From an uncultured Saprospiraceae bacterium (GTDB lineage Bacteria; Bacteroidota; Bacteroidia; Chitinophagales; Saprospiraceae): a stretch of 64,000 bases of DNA. This document shows, one piece after another, positions 10,416-20,502 of this stretch. The notes below the pieces were generated by a model. It was not told the DNA's origin. It saw nothing but the letters and a program-made list of their open reading frames with translations, and did not search any database. A program made the position numbers and the translations under genes. The stretch is from NCBI GenBank assembly GCA_937969415.1, contig CALBWK010000063.1, forward strand, positions 1 through 64,000, written 5' to 3'. Position 1 is the stretch's first letter. The number at the start of each line of letters is the position of its first letter.

Positions 10416-11285
10416 TTAGACGCCTAAGTAGTGCTTAAGAAGCTTACTTCGTGATGCAGACCTAAGCTTATTGATAGCCTTATCTTTAATTTGTCTTACT
10501 CTTTCTCTAGTAAGACCAAATCTATCTCCGATATCTTCTAAAGACATAGGATGCTCGATACCTATTCCAAAGTACAACTTGATAACATCGCATTGTCTTT
10601 CAGTAAGTGTATTGAGTGATCTTTCTATTTCTCTTCTGAGTGACTCTGCGTATTCTAGCTTAGAGTCAGTGCCAGGGGTTCCAGAATTTTCTAATACATC
10701 AAGAAGTGAATTATCTTCTCCATCTACAAATGGAGCATCCATAGAGACGTGTCTTGCCGCTACTCCTAATGTAGTTTCTACCTCATCAGCAGAGATTTCA
10801 AGAAGCTCAGCGAGCTCATCAGAAGATGGCTCTCTTTCATATTCTTGCTCAAGCTCAGAGAAAGCTCTGTTTATCTTATTAAGTGATCCTACCTTATTGA
10901 GTGGTAGTCTTACGATTCTTGATTGTTCAGCAAGCGCTTGAAGAATAGATTGTCTAATCCACCAAACCGCATAGGAGATAAACTTGAAACCTCTAGTTTC
11001 ATCAAATCTCTGAGCAGCTTTAATTAGACCAAGATTTCCTTCGTTAATAAGGTCACTTAGTGATAATCCTTGATTTTGGTATTGTTTGGCGACAGAAACT
11101 ACAAACCTGAGGTTTGCCTTGGTTAGCCTTTCTAAGGCATCTTGGTCACCATCCTTAATTTTTTTTGCTAAGTCTACTTCTTCCTCTGGGGTGAGGAGGT
11201 CGACTTTTCCGATTTCTTGAAGGTATTTCTCTAATGATTGGGATTCACGATTAGTGATTGACTTGGTAATCTTCAGTTGCCTCAT
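10416..11285 (-). CDS. rpoD: RNA polymerase sigma factor RpoD/SigA (primary sigma, short form lacking region 1.1)
   Basis: [110 protein letters not shown]. Confidence 0.95.
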   Translation of the reverse strand: MRQLKITKSITNRESQSLEKYLQEIGKVDLLTPEEEVDLAKKIKDGDQDALERLTKANLRFVVSVAKQYQNQGLSLSDLINEGNLGLIKAAQRFDETRGFKFISYAVWWIRQSILQALAEQSRIVRLPLNKVGSLNKINRAFSELEQEYEREPSSDELAELLEISADEVETTLGVAARHVSMDAPFVDGEDNSLLDVLENSGTPGTDSKLEYAESLRREIERSLNTLTERQCDVIKLYFGIGIEHPMSLEDIGDRFGLTRERVRQIKDKAINKLRSASRSKLLKHYLGV

Positions 11286-11526
11286 CTACAGGAAGGTTTA
11301 TTATATTTCTCAAATAGGTTGATTCAAAAGTATAACTATCCGACGCAATTCGCAACTACGAAAACACATATAGATAGATGTACTGGATAACAGTCACTAT
11401 ATATACAATAAAAGTGCCTAACCATTGCAAAATAAATAATACTTCATTTGCTATTAAGGTTAGTTACCTCTATATTCCGCTCCGACCAACTAATCTCCAA
11501 TTAGTTATAAATTAAATAAATAGATA

Positions 11527-11907
11527 ATGAGTAGGGTGAAAATAGAGATGGAATTCATATTCAAAGCATCACCATCTATACTGCATCAGTTTTTGACACA
11601 ACCTGAGAACCTCGTAAGATGGTTTGCCAATGGTTGTGATATAGCAGATGATGTGTACACGTTTACATGGGATGACTCTGAGGAGGTAGCCTATCTGATA
11701 GATGATATAGAAGAAGAAAGACTTCGGTTTAAGTGGGGGGACCTTGACGATGGGGATGAATACTTTGAATTCAGAATGTACAAATCAGACATAACGCGTC
11801 AGACCATATTAGAAATTACTGATTTCTGCGACGATGATGAAGTCAAAGAACAGAAAGACCTATGGTCAACTCAGATAGAAGAACTGAGACTAGCCTGTGG
11901 TGGATAA
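11527..11907 (+). CDS. START-like domain-containing protein
   Basis: KIEMEFIFKASPSILHQFLTQPENLVRWFANGCDI, a SRPBCC/START-like family common in Bacteroidota. Confidence 0.85.
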   Translation: MSRVKIEMEFIFKASPSILHQFLTQPENLVRWFANGCDIADDVYTFTWDDSEEVAYLIDDIEEERLRFKWGDLDDGDEYFEFRMYKSDITRQTILEITDFCDDDEVKEQKDLWSTQIEELRLACGG

Positions 11908-11949
11908 CAGAGCTTATCATCTAGTACCTGACCCCAAGATTTAGTTATT

Positions 11950-12369
11950 GTGATGTCCTTAAGATACCCTGATTTAGCCGCTTTAGTATTAAGAGTAGGC
12001 TTTGGTGCCTATATGTTATTTGGGCACGGCTTGGCCAAGCTGGATAAGTTTCTGGCTGGAGGAGAGATTAGGTTCCCATCAGTCCTAGGACTGCCACCCT
12101 CATTGGCGATTGCCTTAGCAGTTTTTGCTGAAGTTATAGCTTGTGCGATGATCATCATCGGGTACAAAACAAGGCTAGCTGCCATTCCTATGATTATAAC
12201 AATGGCTATCGCCGCACTCATAATACATGGTGGAGATCCATTGTTTATGCAAAAGGCCGAAGGAGGATCCAAGGAGCCTGCCCTACTATATCTCATCGGC
12301 TTTCTAGCTATCTACTTACTTGGTTCTGGCAAGTACTCAGTAGACGAGACCTTAGACAGTGTCCTATAG
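11950..12369 (+). CDS. DoxX family membrane protein
   Basis: LVLRVGFGAYMLFGHGLAKLDKF...AEVIACAMIIIGYKTRLAAIPMIITM; four TM segments. Confidence 0.88.
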   Translation: MMSLRYPDLAALVLRVGFGAYMLFGHGLAKLDKFLAGGEIRFPSVLGLPPSLAIALAVFAEVIACAMIIIGYKTRLAAIPMIITMAIAALIIHGGDPLFMQKAEGGSKEPALLYLIGFLAIYLLGSGKYSVDETLDSVL

Positions 12370-12401
12370 GATATTGTTTTCCTAGTGTGAATTAGTTATT
12401 T

Positions 12402-13355
12402 CTAATAAACTGGCTTACGATCAAAGTGATGCTCGGCTGAAACAAACCTAGTCGTTCCAGACTTACTCCTCATAATTATAGAATTTGTGATAGCCCCCCA
12501 AGGCCTGAACTGCACTCCCTTAAGTAATGATCCATCAGTTACTCCTGTTGCAACAAACATCACGTCTCCTTGAGCCATCTCTTCCATAGCATAGACTTTA
12601 TTAATATCTGTTACACCCATTTTCTTGGCTCTTTCTATATCTCCATCATTTCTAGGTACTAAAACTCCTTGGAAATCACCTTTTATACATCTCATCGCTG
12701 CTGCGGCAATAACACCTTCTGGTGCTCCACCGATGCCCATCATAATATCTATGCCCGTATTTGGTAATGCGGTAGCTATCGCTGCTGATACATCGCCATC
12801 TCCTATCAGAAATATTCTTGCTCCAGCTGCCCTTACCTCCTTGATTAACTCCTTATGACGAGGTCTATCTAAGATAATCACGGTAAGATCCGAGATGGTA
12901 CAACTCTTACGTTGAGCTAATCGCTTAAGGTTGTTCGTAGGTGTATCATTTATATCTATAGCACCGATGCCATCTGGCCCGACTGCAATTTTATTCATAT
13001 AAATGTCTGGAGCATTGAGCAAGCAGCCTTTACTACCTATCGCCATTACAGAAATAGCATTATATCCTCCTTGTGCACAGATTGTAGTGCCTTCAAGTGG
13101 ATCTAGGGCTATTTCAATTTCTGGTCCTACCCCACTACCCACTTTCTCACCTATATATAACATAGGTGCTTCATCGCGTTCGCCTTCTCCAATTACTACA
13201 ACACCTTGACAATCAACAGTATCCAACATCTTTCGCATACCATCTACAGCCGCTTGGTCCGCAGCTTTCTCGTCTCCTCTTCCCATCCATCTAGCAGAAT
13301 TAATAGCTGCTATTTCTGTTACTCTGATAAATTCTAAGGCAAGATTCCTATTCAT
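12402..13355 (-). CDS. glpX: class II fructose-1,6-bisphosphatase
   Basis: SARWMGRGDEKAADQAAVDGMR, VVIGEGERDEAPMLYIGE, DPLEGTTICAQGGYNAISVMA. Confidence 0.95.
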   Translation of the reverse strand: MNRNLALEFIRVTEIAAINSARWMGRGDEKAADQAAVDGMRKMLDTVDCQGVVVIGEGERDEAPMLYIGEKVGSGVGPEIEIALDPLEGTTICAQGGYNAISVMAIGSKGCLLNAPDIYMNKIAVGPDGIGAIDINDTPTNNLKRLAQRKSCTISDLTVIILDRPRHKELIKEVRAAGARIFLIGDGDVSAAIATALPNTGIDIMMGIGGAPEGVIAAAAMRCIKGDFQGVLVPRNDGDIERAKKMGVTDINKVYAMEEMAQGDVMFVATGVTDGSLLKGVQFRPWGAITNSIIMRSKSGTTRFVSAEHHFDRKPVY

Positions 13356-13419
13356 TGGTAGCTGTTTTATGTTTTACAGATTGTTTTCAAAATGCCTCTA
13401 AAATACCTCTTACAAAAGA

Positions 13420-13449
13420 AAAAGCCTTTGCTGTCGAGCAAAGGCTTTT
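13420..13449 (-). terminator. intrinsic terminator of the small ORF 13458..13694
   Basis: 13-bp inverted repeat aaaagcctttgct-gtcg-agcaaaggctttt followed by a T-rich stretch on the minus strand. Confidence 0.75.
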
Positions 13450-13457
13450 GAATTTCT

Positions 13458-13694
13458 TTATGAAGCTACTTCAGCTTCTACCTTATCGAAATTGTCTTCA
13501 GAGAACTTCTTTCCTTCCCATTTCCCAAGCCATTCACAATTTTCTGGCTGGTTTTTCAAATACTGCTTGTAAGCATCTACTGCCTTCTTCTTGTCTGTTC
13601 TCTTAATCGTGATATTATTATTATATCCCTTTTTGATATTGAAATAATAAATACCCTTTCCATACTCAAACTTCTTAGTACGAGGTCTTGCCAT
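13458..13694 (-). CDS. small basic conserved-type protein of unknown function
   Basis: MARPRTKKFEYGKGIYYFNIKKGYNNNITIKRTDKKKAVDAYKQYLKNQPENCEWLGKWEGKKF...; 78 aa followed directly by a strong terminator. Confidence 0.7.
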   Translation of the reverse strand: MARPRTKKFEYGKGIYYFNIKKGYNNNITIKRTDKKKAVDAYKQYLKNQPENCEWLGKWEGKKFSEDNFDKVEAEVAS

Positions 13695-13885
13695 ATTAAA
13701 TTTTGATCTTCTTCTGCTAACCCACAGATATGATTAAAAAAAGTACCAGAGGCACAATCGAAAGAAATTCTTAAGCCGCTAGCGTATCCCAATTAACGAA
13801 AGAAGATGGAAAAAAGTTGTTTTTATATCAAAAAGTTGAAAAAAAAGTCAGTAGAGACTTTGGACTAATAATTCAGTTAGCAGAA

Positions 13886-14062
13886 TTATTCTGTCGTCTC
13901 TATCTTGTTTTGTACTGTATAAGTAGTCTTCTCGAATGACTTAGCAGGCTGCTCTATTTCTGTCTCGCCATAGTAACAACCAGATTTACTGGATTGACAA
14001 GAAGTAAGAAAAAGTCCACCTATAATGAAGGTGCCTGCGATTAAAAATTTTGCGTTTTTCAT
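13886..14062 (-). CDS. small lipoprotein, 58 aa (not in ORF track)
   Basis: My translation: MKNAKFLIAGTFIIGGLFLTSCQSSKSGCYYGETEIEQPAKSFEKTTYTVQNKIETTE*; clear signal peptide with LTSC lipobox. Confidence 0.6.
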   Translation of the reverse strand: MKNAKFLIAGTFIIGGLFLTSCQSSKSGCYYGETEIEQPAKSFEKTTYTVQNKIETTE

Positions 14063-14399
14063 TTTAAAAAATTTAATGGTTAGAAGTTCCGATTCGAAAC
14101 AATGATTTGATTATTAATATCTACCTAACGCAAAAGGTTACGATTTATCGCTTAATAAAATCTTAAAACAAAATAATCAACTCATGCACTCACTAGGTAA
14201 GAGTAATAAAGTAGAACTTATAGATAGACTTCTCGAGTGACCACCTTCATCTTAGTACTGTTATAACTTGACATACTCATCTTAAGTTATTTTCGCAGGC
14301 ACTCAACTTATCGAATTACTAGGTTATAGAAAAGATCTAACTAAAGCAGATAACCAACTACATCAAGCTTATAAGAAGCTTCTGAACTTAGAAAAGAGC

Positions 14400-14433
14400 A
14401 AAAAAAATGGAGAACAGTAATCACTGTACTCCA
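14400..14433 (-). terminator. terminator downstream of tRNA-Lys
   Basis: tggag-a-acagt aatc actgt-a-ctcca hairpin (one A-A mismatch) followed on the minus strand by an 8-T run. Confidence 0.7.
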
Positions 14434-14447
14434 CTTTAAAATTTTCG

Positions 14448-14520
14448 TAGCCGGTCTGGGGTTCGAACCCAGGACCCACGCCTTAAAAGGGCGTTGCTCT
14501 ACCAGCTGAGCTAACCGACC
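14448..14520 (-). tRNA. tRNA-Lys (anticodon TTT)
   Basis: Minus strand GGTCGGTTAGCTCAGCTGGTAGAGCAACGCCCTTTTAAGGCGTGGGTCCTGGGTTCGAACCCCAGACCGGCTA folds as a cloverleaf; anticodon loop CTTTTAA; no encoded CCA. Confidence 0.95.
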
Positions 14521-14582
14521 GCCTTCAAAAAGTTGTGCAAAGATATACTGTATTTGCAATTACACAACCCTAATCGAAAAAA

Positions 14583-15500
14583 TTAGACATCAATATTTAG
14601 AATCATCCCATCATACCCGCCTATCACATTAGGAAATACGGAGCTGGCTTCATCTACCAAAGCGTCTACCGACCTATATCTACTTGAATAATGACCTATC
14701 ACTAGTTTACCAACCTCTAGACTCTTGGCTAACTCCGCAGCTTCTAGTGCTGTTGTATGGCCTCTTGCCTGGGCTTGTTCTCGCATAGCATCCAGATAAG
14801 TTGCTTCGTGGTACAACAAGTCAATTTTATGCAAATGATCCTTAGACCAACCTGCAATCTGAGTATCGGCACAGTAAGCATAGCTGCGTGAACGACGTCT
14901 TGGGAGAGTTAGATTTTCATTGGGTATTCTTTTATCGCCCCTGACTAAATCTTGACCTGCTTTTACTGATTTAATCTCGGCTATACTCATTTGATATTCT
15001 CCAATAATATCTTTTCTGATATTAATGGGTCTAGGAGTTTCCTTGATTAGGAAACCCATACAGGCTATCCGATGATTAACAGGAAATGCGTCTACAGTAA
15101 ATTTTGAAGTCCGGAAGAGCTGCTCCACACCAGTAAGCGTAACCTCAACAATCTGAATATCGTAATCAATGTGACTCTGACTCAAGCGGATACAAGTATT
15201 GATGTATTCTTCTAAGCCAGGAGGTCCGTAAACCTTTATGGGGGCAGTACGCGATAAGTGAGACAAAGACCCTAAAAACCCAGGCAATCCATATACATGA
15301 TCACCATGGAGATGACTTATAAGTACGTGTCTAATCTGATTACGCTTAATCTTATATTGGGACATACGCATCTGCGTACCCTCCCCACAATCTATAAGCA
15401 GCAATTCTCCTGACACATTCAGAACCTGACTGGTCGGGAATCGCCCATGAGCGGGCATAGCAGAGTTGCACCCTAAGATGGTCAACTCAAACTTCTCCAT
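14583..15500 (-). CDS. rnz: ribonuclease Z
   Basis: ILGCNSAMPAHGRFPTSQVL, SHLHGDHVYGLPGFL, LYHEATYLD, GHTTALEAAELAKS, VIGHYSSRY. Confidence 0.95.
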   Translation of the reverse strand: MEKFELTILGCNSAMPAHGRFPTSQVLNVSGELLLIDCGEGTQMRMSQYKIKRNQIRHVLISHLHGDHVYGLPGFLGSLSHLSRTAPIKVYGPPGLEEYINTCIRLSQSHIDYDIQIVEVTLTGVEQLFRTSKFTVDAFPVNHRIACMGFLIKETPRPINIRKDIIGEYQMSIAEIKSVKAGQDLVRGDKRIPNENLTLPRRRSRSYAYCADTQIAGWSKDHLHKIDLLYHEATYLDAMREQAQARGHTTALEAAELAKSLEVGKLVIGHYSSRYRSVDALVDEASSVFPNVIGGYDGMILNIDV

Positions 15501-15507
15501 ACTTAAT

Positions 15508-15885
15508 TTATTCTTGTTCTGAGGAAAGTTCCTTTTCTATCTCTTCCATAAATATGTAATCGATAGATTCCTCTACAGTAGGCAGAATTTTAAAGATTGT
15601 TTCCAGTCTCGAAATTTCTATAAGCTTCTGGACACTTGGATGTGCTATTCCTGTCAAAACAAAAGTCCCTTGATCATTCCACAACCTATTAGCAGTTAGA
15701 ATAGCACTAAGTCCTGAAGAGTCGACATATTTCACATCCGTCAGATCGAGGATGAGGTTTTTGACTCCTTCGTTACATAAAAACACAAACTCAGACTTAA
15801 GATCTGGTGCTATCAAAGAATTAAGATTGTCTTCGTTGAGTTGCAACAAAGAGTACTTGTCTTGTTTATCTATTACAAACTTCAT
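15508..15885 (-). CDS. STAS domain protein (anti-sigma factor antagonist-like)
   Basis: LILDLTDVKYVDSSGLSAILTANRLW...FVLTGIAHPSVQKLIEISRLETIFKI; phosphorylatable DSSG present. Confidence 0.9.
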   Translation of the reverse strand: MKFVIDKQDKYSLLQLNEDNLNSLIAPDLKSEFVFLCNEGVKNLILDLTDVKYVDSSGLSAILTANRLWNDQGTFVLTGIAHPSVQKLIEISRLETIFKILPTVEESIDYIFMEEIEKELSSEQE

Positions 15886-16334
15886 TTCGCTTGATTTCGG
15901 TCATTCGGCAGACAAAGTGTTATAACGTTGAATGCTAAAAAATCGTTTACTCAAGGCACAAAGGTCGTAAAAACAATGGCTAATCTTTCAAAAGTCTGAA
16001 ATTTTAGAAAATGATAAGGCATAAAGGCAAGTAAGTGGACAGAAATCTATCTACTAGAAGTACCGCCACTATTGACCATTGCGTAGCATTTTGTCTATTT
16101 TGCACCTGTAGTTTAGCGCCATAATGGCATATAACTTTAAATGGTACGTTTTTAGACCAGTATTTAAAAATTTCTAATACTAATATTATTAAATAGTATA
16201 ATATTTAAGGTCTTGGATTAATACCCAGAAACAAAGGATATTCTAAGCAGAAGCAGGTTAATATTTTGTAAAAAACCTGTACAGAAAAGGAATTTCTTGA
16301 AAACGAGGGTTTATAGTTAAAAACAGAACTGCTT

Positions 16335-18884
16335 ATGAACAGCAAATTTTCGCCTAAAGTAAAAAAGATCATCTCTATGAGCCGGGACGAAGCCATTAGG
16401 CTTGGTAATGACTTCATAGGAACAGAGCATTTGCTTCTTGGTATGATCAAGGATAATGAAAGTCTTGCCATTCGTGTGCTAGATTCTCTAGAAGTAGACC
16501 TGTACGAGCTGAAGTATAAATTGGAATCTGCTATCCAGAACAAAAGAGGAGCCAACTCACAACTTAATGTAGGCAGTATCCCACTTAATAAGCACGCTGA
16601 GAAGGCCCTGAAGGTATCCTTCCTCGAGGCGAAGTCAATGAAACAACAAGAAATTAGTCCAGAACATATAATGCTGTCAATCTTAAAAATGAGTGACGGC
16701 AATACCCCACAAATTATGGAAGACTTTGAAATAGATTATGCAATCTATAAAAATGAGCTAGAATATGTCAATCAAGAGGATAACTCAGGATATACAGACA
16801 TCAGCTCTGCGGCCGATGATGCAGATCTACCCTTAGATGACGAGCGAGATGATTCATTTAGTGGAAGCTCAAGGAGAAAGACAGGTTCTAAATCAAGAAC
16901 ACCAGTCTTGGACAATTTTGGTCGTGACGTCACTAAGCTTGCTGAGGAAGATAAGCTAGACCCGATTATAGGTCGAGAAAATGAAATAGAAAGGGTATCT
17001 CAAATCTTATCAAGAAGGAAGAAGAACAATCCTATTCTTATAGGAGAGCCAGGTGTCGGAAAAACAGCTATAGCAGAAGGTCTAGCGCTCAGAATCCACC
17101 AGAAAAAAGTAAGCAGAACCCTATTCGGTAAGCGTATAGTGATGTTGGATCTAGCGGCTCTTGTTGCAGGTACAAAATACAGAGGACAGTTCGAAGAGCG
17201 GATGAAAGCCATTATGAATGAGCTAGAAAAGACGCGTGATGTTATTGTCTTTATAGATGAGATTCACACTATCGTCGGTGCTGGTGGAGCTACAGGATCA
17301 TTGGACGCTTCCAATATCTTCAAGCCAGCTCTTGCTAGAGGTGAGCTACAAGTCATAGGAGCTTCTACCCTAGATGAGTACAGGCAGTATATAGAGAAAG
17401 ACGGCGCACTAGATAGAAGATTCCAAAAGGTATTGGTAGAGCCCCCTTCTCCAGAAGAGGCTGTGCATATATTGCAGAATATAAAACCGAAATACGAAGA
17501 TTTCCATAATGTCACCTATTCAGATGACGCTATTAATGCTTGTGTCAGCTTGAGTTCTAGGTATATAACAGATAGATTTTTACCAGACAAGGCTATCGAT
17601 GTACTTGATGAAGTAGGTGCAAGGACCCATCTGAAAAACATCCACGTACCCAAGCATATCGAAGAGCTAGAGGCCAGTATAGAAGGTGTTAAGGATCAAA
17701 AAAATCAAGCTGTCAAGAATCAACAGTATGAAAAAGCTGCTGATCTAAGAGATCAAGAGTCCAAGCTGATCAAGAAACTAGAGACTTCTAAGAAAGAGTG
17801 GGAAGAAGACTCTAAAGAAGCGAAGTATCCAGTTAATGAGGAGATGGTTGCTGAGGTTGTTGCTATGATCACGGGTATACCTGTGACCAAAGTTGCTCAG
17901 AAAGAGAATAAGAAGTTGGTCAAAATGGCAGACGATCTCAAAAACCACATAATTGGTCAAGATAATGCTGTTGATAAGATAACTAAAGCGATCCAAAGAA
18001 ATAGATTAGGTCTCAAAGACCCTTCTAAACCGATAGGTACTTTTATATTTCTAGGACCAACGGGTGTTGGTAAAACAGAATTAGCCAAAGCCCTTGCCAA
18101 AAATGTATTTGACTCCGAGGATGCTCTTATCAGAATAGATATGACGGAGTATATGGAGAAGTTTACGTTAAGTAGATTAATCGGAGCGCCTCCTGGCTAT
18201 GTGGGCTATGAAGAAGGCGGTCAACTGACAGAAAAGGTAAGACGGAAGCCCTACTCTGTAATTCTCTTGGATGAAATAGAAAAAGCACACCCAGATATCT
18301 ACAATGTCTTACTCCAAGTATTTGATGATGGACAATTGACAGATGGACTAGGTAGAAAAGTAGACTTTAAGAATACGATGATCATAATGACTTCAAATAT
18401 TGGAGCTAGAGATCTCAAGGACTTCGGTACTGGAGTTGGATTCAATACTAAAGCAAGAATGGATTCTCATGATGACAATTCCAAAGGCGTTATTGAGAAA
18501 GCCCTTAAAAAGACCTTCTCGCCAGAGTTTTTGAACAGAATAGATGACGTCATCATCTTTAACAGCTTAGAGCAAGAGCACATCTTTAAGATTATCGATA
18601 TCAGCCTTAAAGACCTGTATAAGAGATTGGAGGATATGGGTTACAAACTGTCCTTGACTCCAACTGCAAAGAAATTCGTTGCTGAGAAAGGATTTGATCC
18701 TCAGTTTGGAGCACGACCGCTTAACAGGGCCATTCAAAAGCATATAGAAGACCCTCTAGCAGAATACATTCTAGCAGAAAGTCCAGCTGAAGGCACTGAA
18801 CTAAAGGCCGTCTTATCCAAGGATAAGTCTACCATAGTTATTAAGACAACTAACACTATAAAGTCTGAGGATATTAAAGAATAA
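16335..18884 (+). CDS. clpC: ATP-dependent Clp protease ATP-binding subunit ClpC
   Basis: Clp_N repeats, two AAA+ domains ([32 protein letters not shown]), UVR-like middle region, ClpB D2-small C-terminus. Confidence 0.95.
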   Translation: MNSKFSPKVKKIISMSRDEAIRLGNDFIGTEHLLLGMIKDNESLAIRVLDSLEVDLYELKYKLESAIQNKRGANSQLNVGSIPLNKHAEKALKVSFLEAKSMKQQEISPEHIMLSILKMSDGNTPQIMEDFEIDYAIYKNELEYVNQEDNSGYTDISSAADDADLPLDDERDDSFSGSSRRKTGSKSRTPVLDNFGRDVTKLAEEDKLDPIIGRENEIERVSQILSRRKKNNPILIGEPGVGKTAIAEGLALRIHQKKVSRTLFGKRIVMLDLAALVAGTKYRGQFEERMKAIMNELEKTRDVIVFIDEIHTIVGAGGATGSLDASNIFKPALARGELQVIGASTLDEYRQYIEKDGALDRRFQKVLVEPPSPEEAVHILQNIKPKYEDFHNVTYSDDAINACVSLSSRYITDRFLPDKAIDVLDEVGARTHLKNIHVPKHIEELEASIEGVKDQKNQAVKNQQYEKAADLRDQESKLIKKLETSKKEWEEDSKEAKYPVNEEMVAEVVAMITGIPVTKVAQKENKKLVKMADDLKNHIIGQDNAVDKITKAIQRNRLGLKDPSKPIGTFIFLGPTGVGKTELAKALAKNVFDSEDALIRIDMTEYMEKFTLSRLIGAPPGYVGYEEGGQLTEKVRRKPYSVILLDEIEKAHPDIYNVLLQVFDDGQLTDGLGRKVDFKNTMIIMTSNIGARDLKDFGTGVGFNTKARMDSHDDNSKGVIEKALKKTFSPEFLNRIDDVIIFNSLEQEHIFKIIDISLKDLYKRLEDMGYKLSLTPTAKKFVAEKGFDPQFGARPLNRAIQKHIEDPLAEYILAESPAEGTELKAVLSKDKSTIVIKTTNTIKSEDIKE

Positions 18885-18895
18885 CACGGAACTCA

Positions 18896-18924
18896 TTGAA
18901 GTTGCTGCTTATATGTTAACTTTG
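18896..18924 (+). promoter_or_regulatory. putative Bacteroidota-type promoter for infC-rpmI-rplT (TTG-N18-TAACTTTG)
   Basis: TTG at 18896-18898 and TAACTTTG at 18917-18924, fitting the TTG...TAnnTTTG consensus upstream of infC. Confidence 0.5.
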
Positions 18925-18988
18925 GAGCAAAGCCATCGTTAAGGTGTAGAGTCAATAGACTCGAATATTATAAATTAAAAGAATTCAT

Positions 18989-19576
18989 TTGGCTAAAAGA
19001 AGATCGTTTACTAAAAAACCAGAGAAAAAATTCCATTTCAGAGTTAATGAAAAAATCGTCGTACCCAATATCAGATTGGTAGGTGAAAATTTCGAGGAAA
19101 TCAGCAATGTCGCTGGCAAAAAGGTAGAAGCAGGTGTACATCCTACCCGTGAGGCCCTCAAATGGGCCAATGAACTCGAGCTAGACCTTGTAGAAATAAG
19201 CCCTAAAGCGGTACCACCGGTTGCTAAGATCCAGGATTATAACAAGTTCCTTTATCTCAAGAAGAAGAAGGAAAAAGAAATAAAGAACAAAGCTGCTAAG
19301 ACAGTCATCAAAGAAATCAGATTTGGTCCTAATACGGATGAACACGATTTCCAGTTCAAACTAAAACATGCTCAAAAATTCCTTACGGATGGCGCCAAAG
19401 TCAAGGCCTACGTTCATTTTAGAGGAAGAACTATCGTTTTTAAAGATAGAGGTCAATTGCTCTTACTCAAGTTCCTTAATGAACTAGCAGAGCTAGGTGC
19501 CGCAGAAGAACTTCCTAAAATGGAAGGTAGAAGGATGATTGTTATGATAGCCCCACACAAAAAGCCGAAGAAATAA
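18989..19576 (+). CDS. infC: translation initiation factor IF-3 (non-ATG start: TTG 18989, or ATT 18983)
   Basis: FRVNEKIVVPNIRLVGENFEEISNV...EISPKAVPPVAKIQDYNKFLY...KEIRFGPNTDEHDFQFKLKHAQKFL. In-frame stop TAA at 18971-18973 and no ATG between it and the conserved N-terminus. Confidence 0.95.
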   Translation: MAKRRSFTKKPEKKFHFRVNEKIVVPNIRLVGENFEEISNVAGKKVEAGVHPTREALKWANELELDLVEISPKAVPPVAKIQDYNKFLYLKKKKEKEIKNKAAKTVIKEIRFGPNTDEHDFQFKLKHAQKFLTDGAKVKAYVHFRGRTIVFKDRGQLLLLKFLNELAELGAAEELPKMEGRRMIVMIAPHKKPKK

Positions 19577-19663
19577 GGCGCATTTCACTAAAATCAAGAG
19601 CATTTCAAGCACTTGTATGTATTATTTGTCTTAATTTTGCAGCCCTAATAAAAATTGGGAGTT

Positions 19664-19858
19664 ATGCCTAAAATGAAAACACACTCTAGTGCTAAGAAGA
19701 GATTCAAACTTACTGGTTCTGGTAAGGTGAAAAGATTCCAAGCAGGAAAGAGACACTTACAGAGAAAGAAGACGAACAAAGCAAAATTGAACCTTACTGG
19801 TTCTACGCTTGTCTCTCCTGCTGATACACCTCGTATCAAAAAATTACTTTGCAAGTAA
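19664..19858 (+). CDS. rpmI: 50S ribosomal protein L35
   Basis: [31 protein letters not shown]; start at 19664 rather than the track's 19655. Confidence 0.96.
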   Translation: MPKMKTHSSAKKRFKLTGSGKVKRFQAGKRHLQRKKTNKAKLNLTGSTLVSPADTPRIKKLLCK

Positions 19859-19923
19859 ATTAATTAATTGGGTTGAGGTCAAGACTCTATAGTTAGAGGC
19901 CCTTAGCTCGAAAAATTCGAAAT

Positions 19924-20268
19924 ATGCCACGTTCAGTTAACGCAGTCGCTTCAAGAAAGCGAAGAAAAAAGATTCTTAAAGCAGCCAAAGGATATTTTGG
20001 TGCAAGAAGCAATGTCTACACAGTCGCTAAAAATGCGGTAGAAAAAGCATGGAGTTATGCTTACAGAGACAGAAGAAACAAGAAAAGAGCCTTCAGAAGA
20101 CTTTGGATAGCTAGAATCAACGCTGCTGCCAGACAAGAAGGTATCACGTACTCTAAGTTTATGTACGGTATCAAGCAAGCAAACATCGAGCTCAACAGAA
20201 AGGTGCTTGCGGATCTTGCACTTAATGAGCCAGAAGCTTTCAAAAGCATCGTTGCTAAAGTGAAGTAG
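19924..20268 (+). CDS. rplT: 50S ribosomal protein L20
   Basis: [62 protein letters not shown]. Confidence 0.97.
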   Translation: MPRSVNAVASRKRRKKILKAAKGYFGARSNVYTVAKNAVEKAWSYAYRDRRNKKRAFRRLWIARINAAARQEGITYSKFMYGIKQANIELNRKVLADLALNEPEAFKSIVAKVK

Positions 20269-20290
20269 ACAACAACAGAAAAAAGCAAAA

Positions 20291-20323
20291 AGACCTTGAT
20301 ACACAGTACCAGGGTCTTTTTTT
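20291..20323 (+). terminator. intrinsic terminator after rplT
   Basis: agaccttg / cagggtct 8-bp stem followed by a 7-T run. Confidence 0.8.
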
Positions 20324-20502
20324 ATGTTCTCTATTGACATTAGAGTTTCTAAACCTAATGAAATATGTAATAATCATTCAAATGTTAAGACGACTTTTTA
20401 GCATTGATTTACTAACATTTATCCACAACCCAGCTAATTCAACTTCTAGTAGATTGAGTATAGCTCAGTAGGACCTATTTCTATTTGGTAACCTTTGGCA
20501 AA

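Noticed and set aside
10471-10941. 156-aa ORF antisense to rpoD
   Set aside because: Mirror of a highly conserved sigma factor; low-complexity Ser/Leu composition.
16205-16702. 165-aa ORF antisense to the clpC start
   Set aside because: Ser/Leu/Phe-rich composition typical of antisense reading of a conserved gene.
19951-20340. 129-aa ORF antisense to rplT
   Set aside because: Spans the rplT coding region and its terminator; not plausible as a protein.
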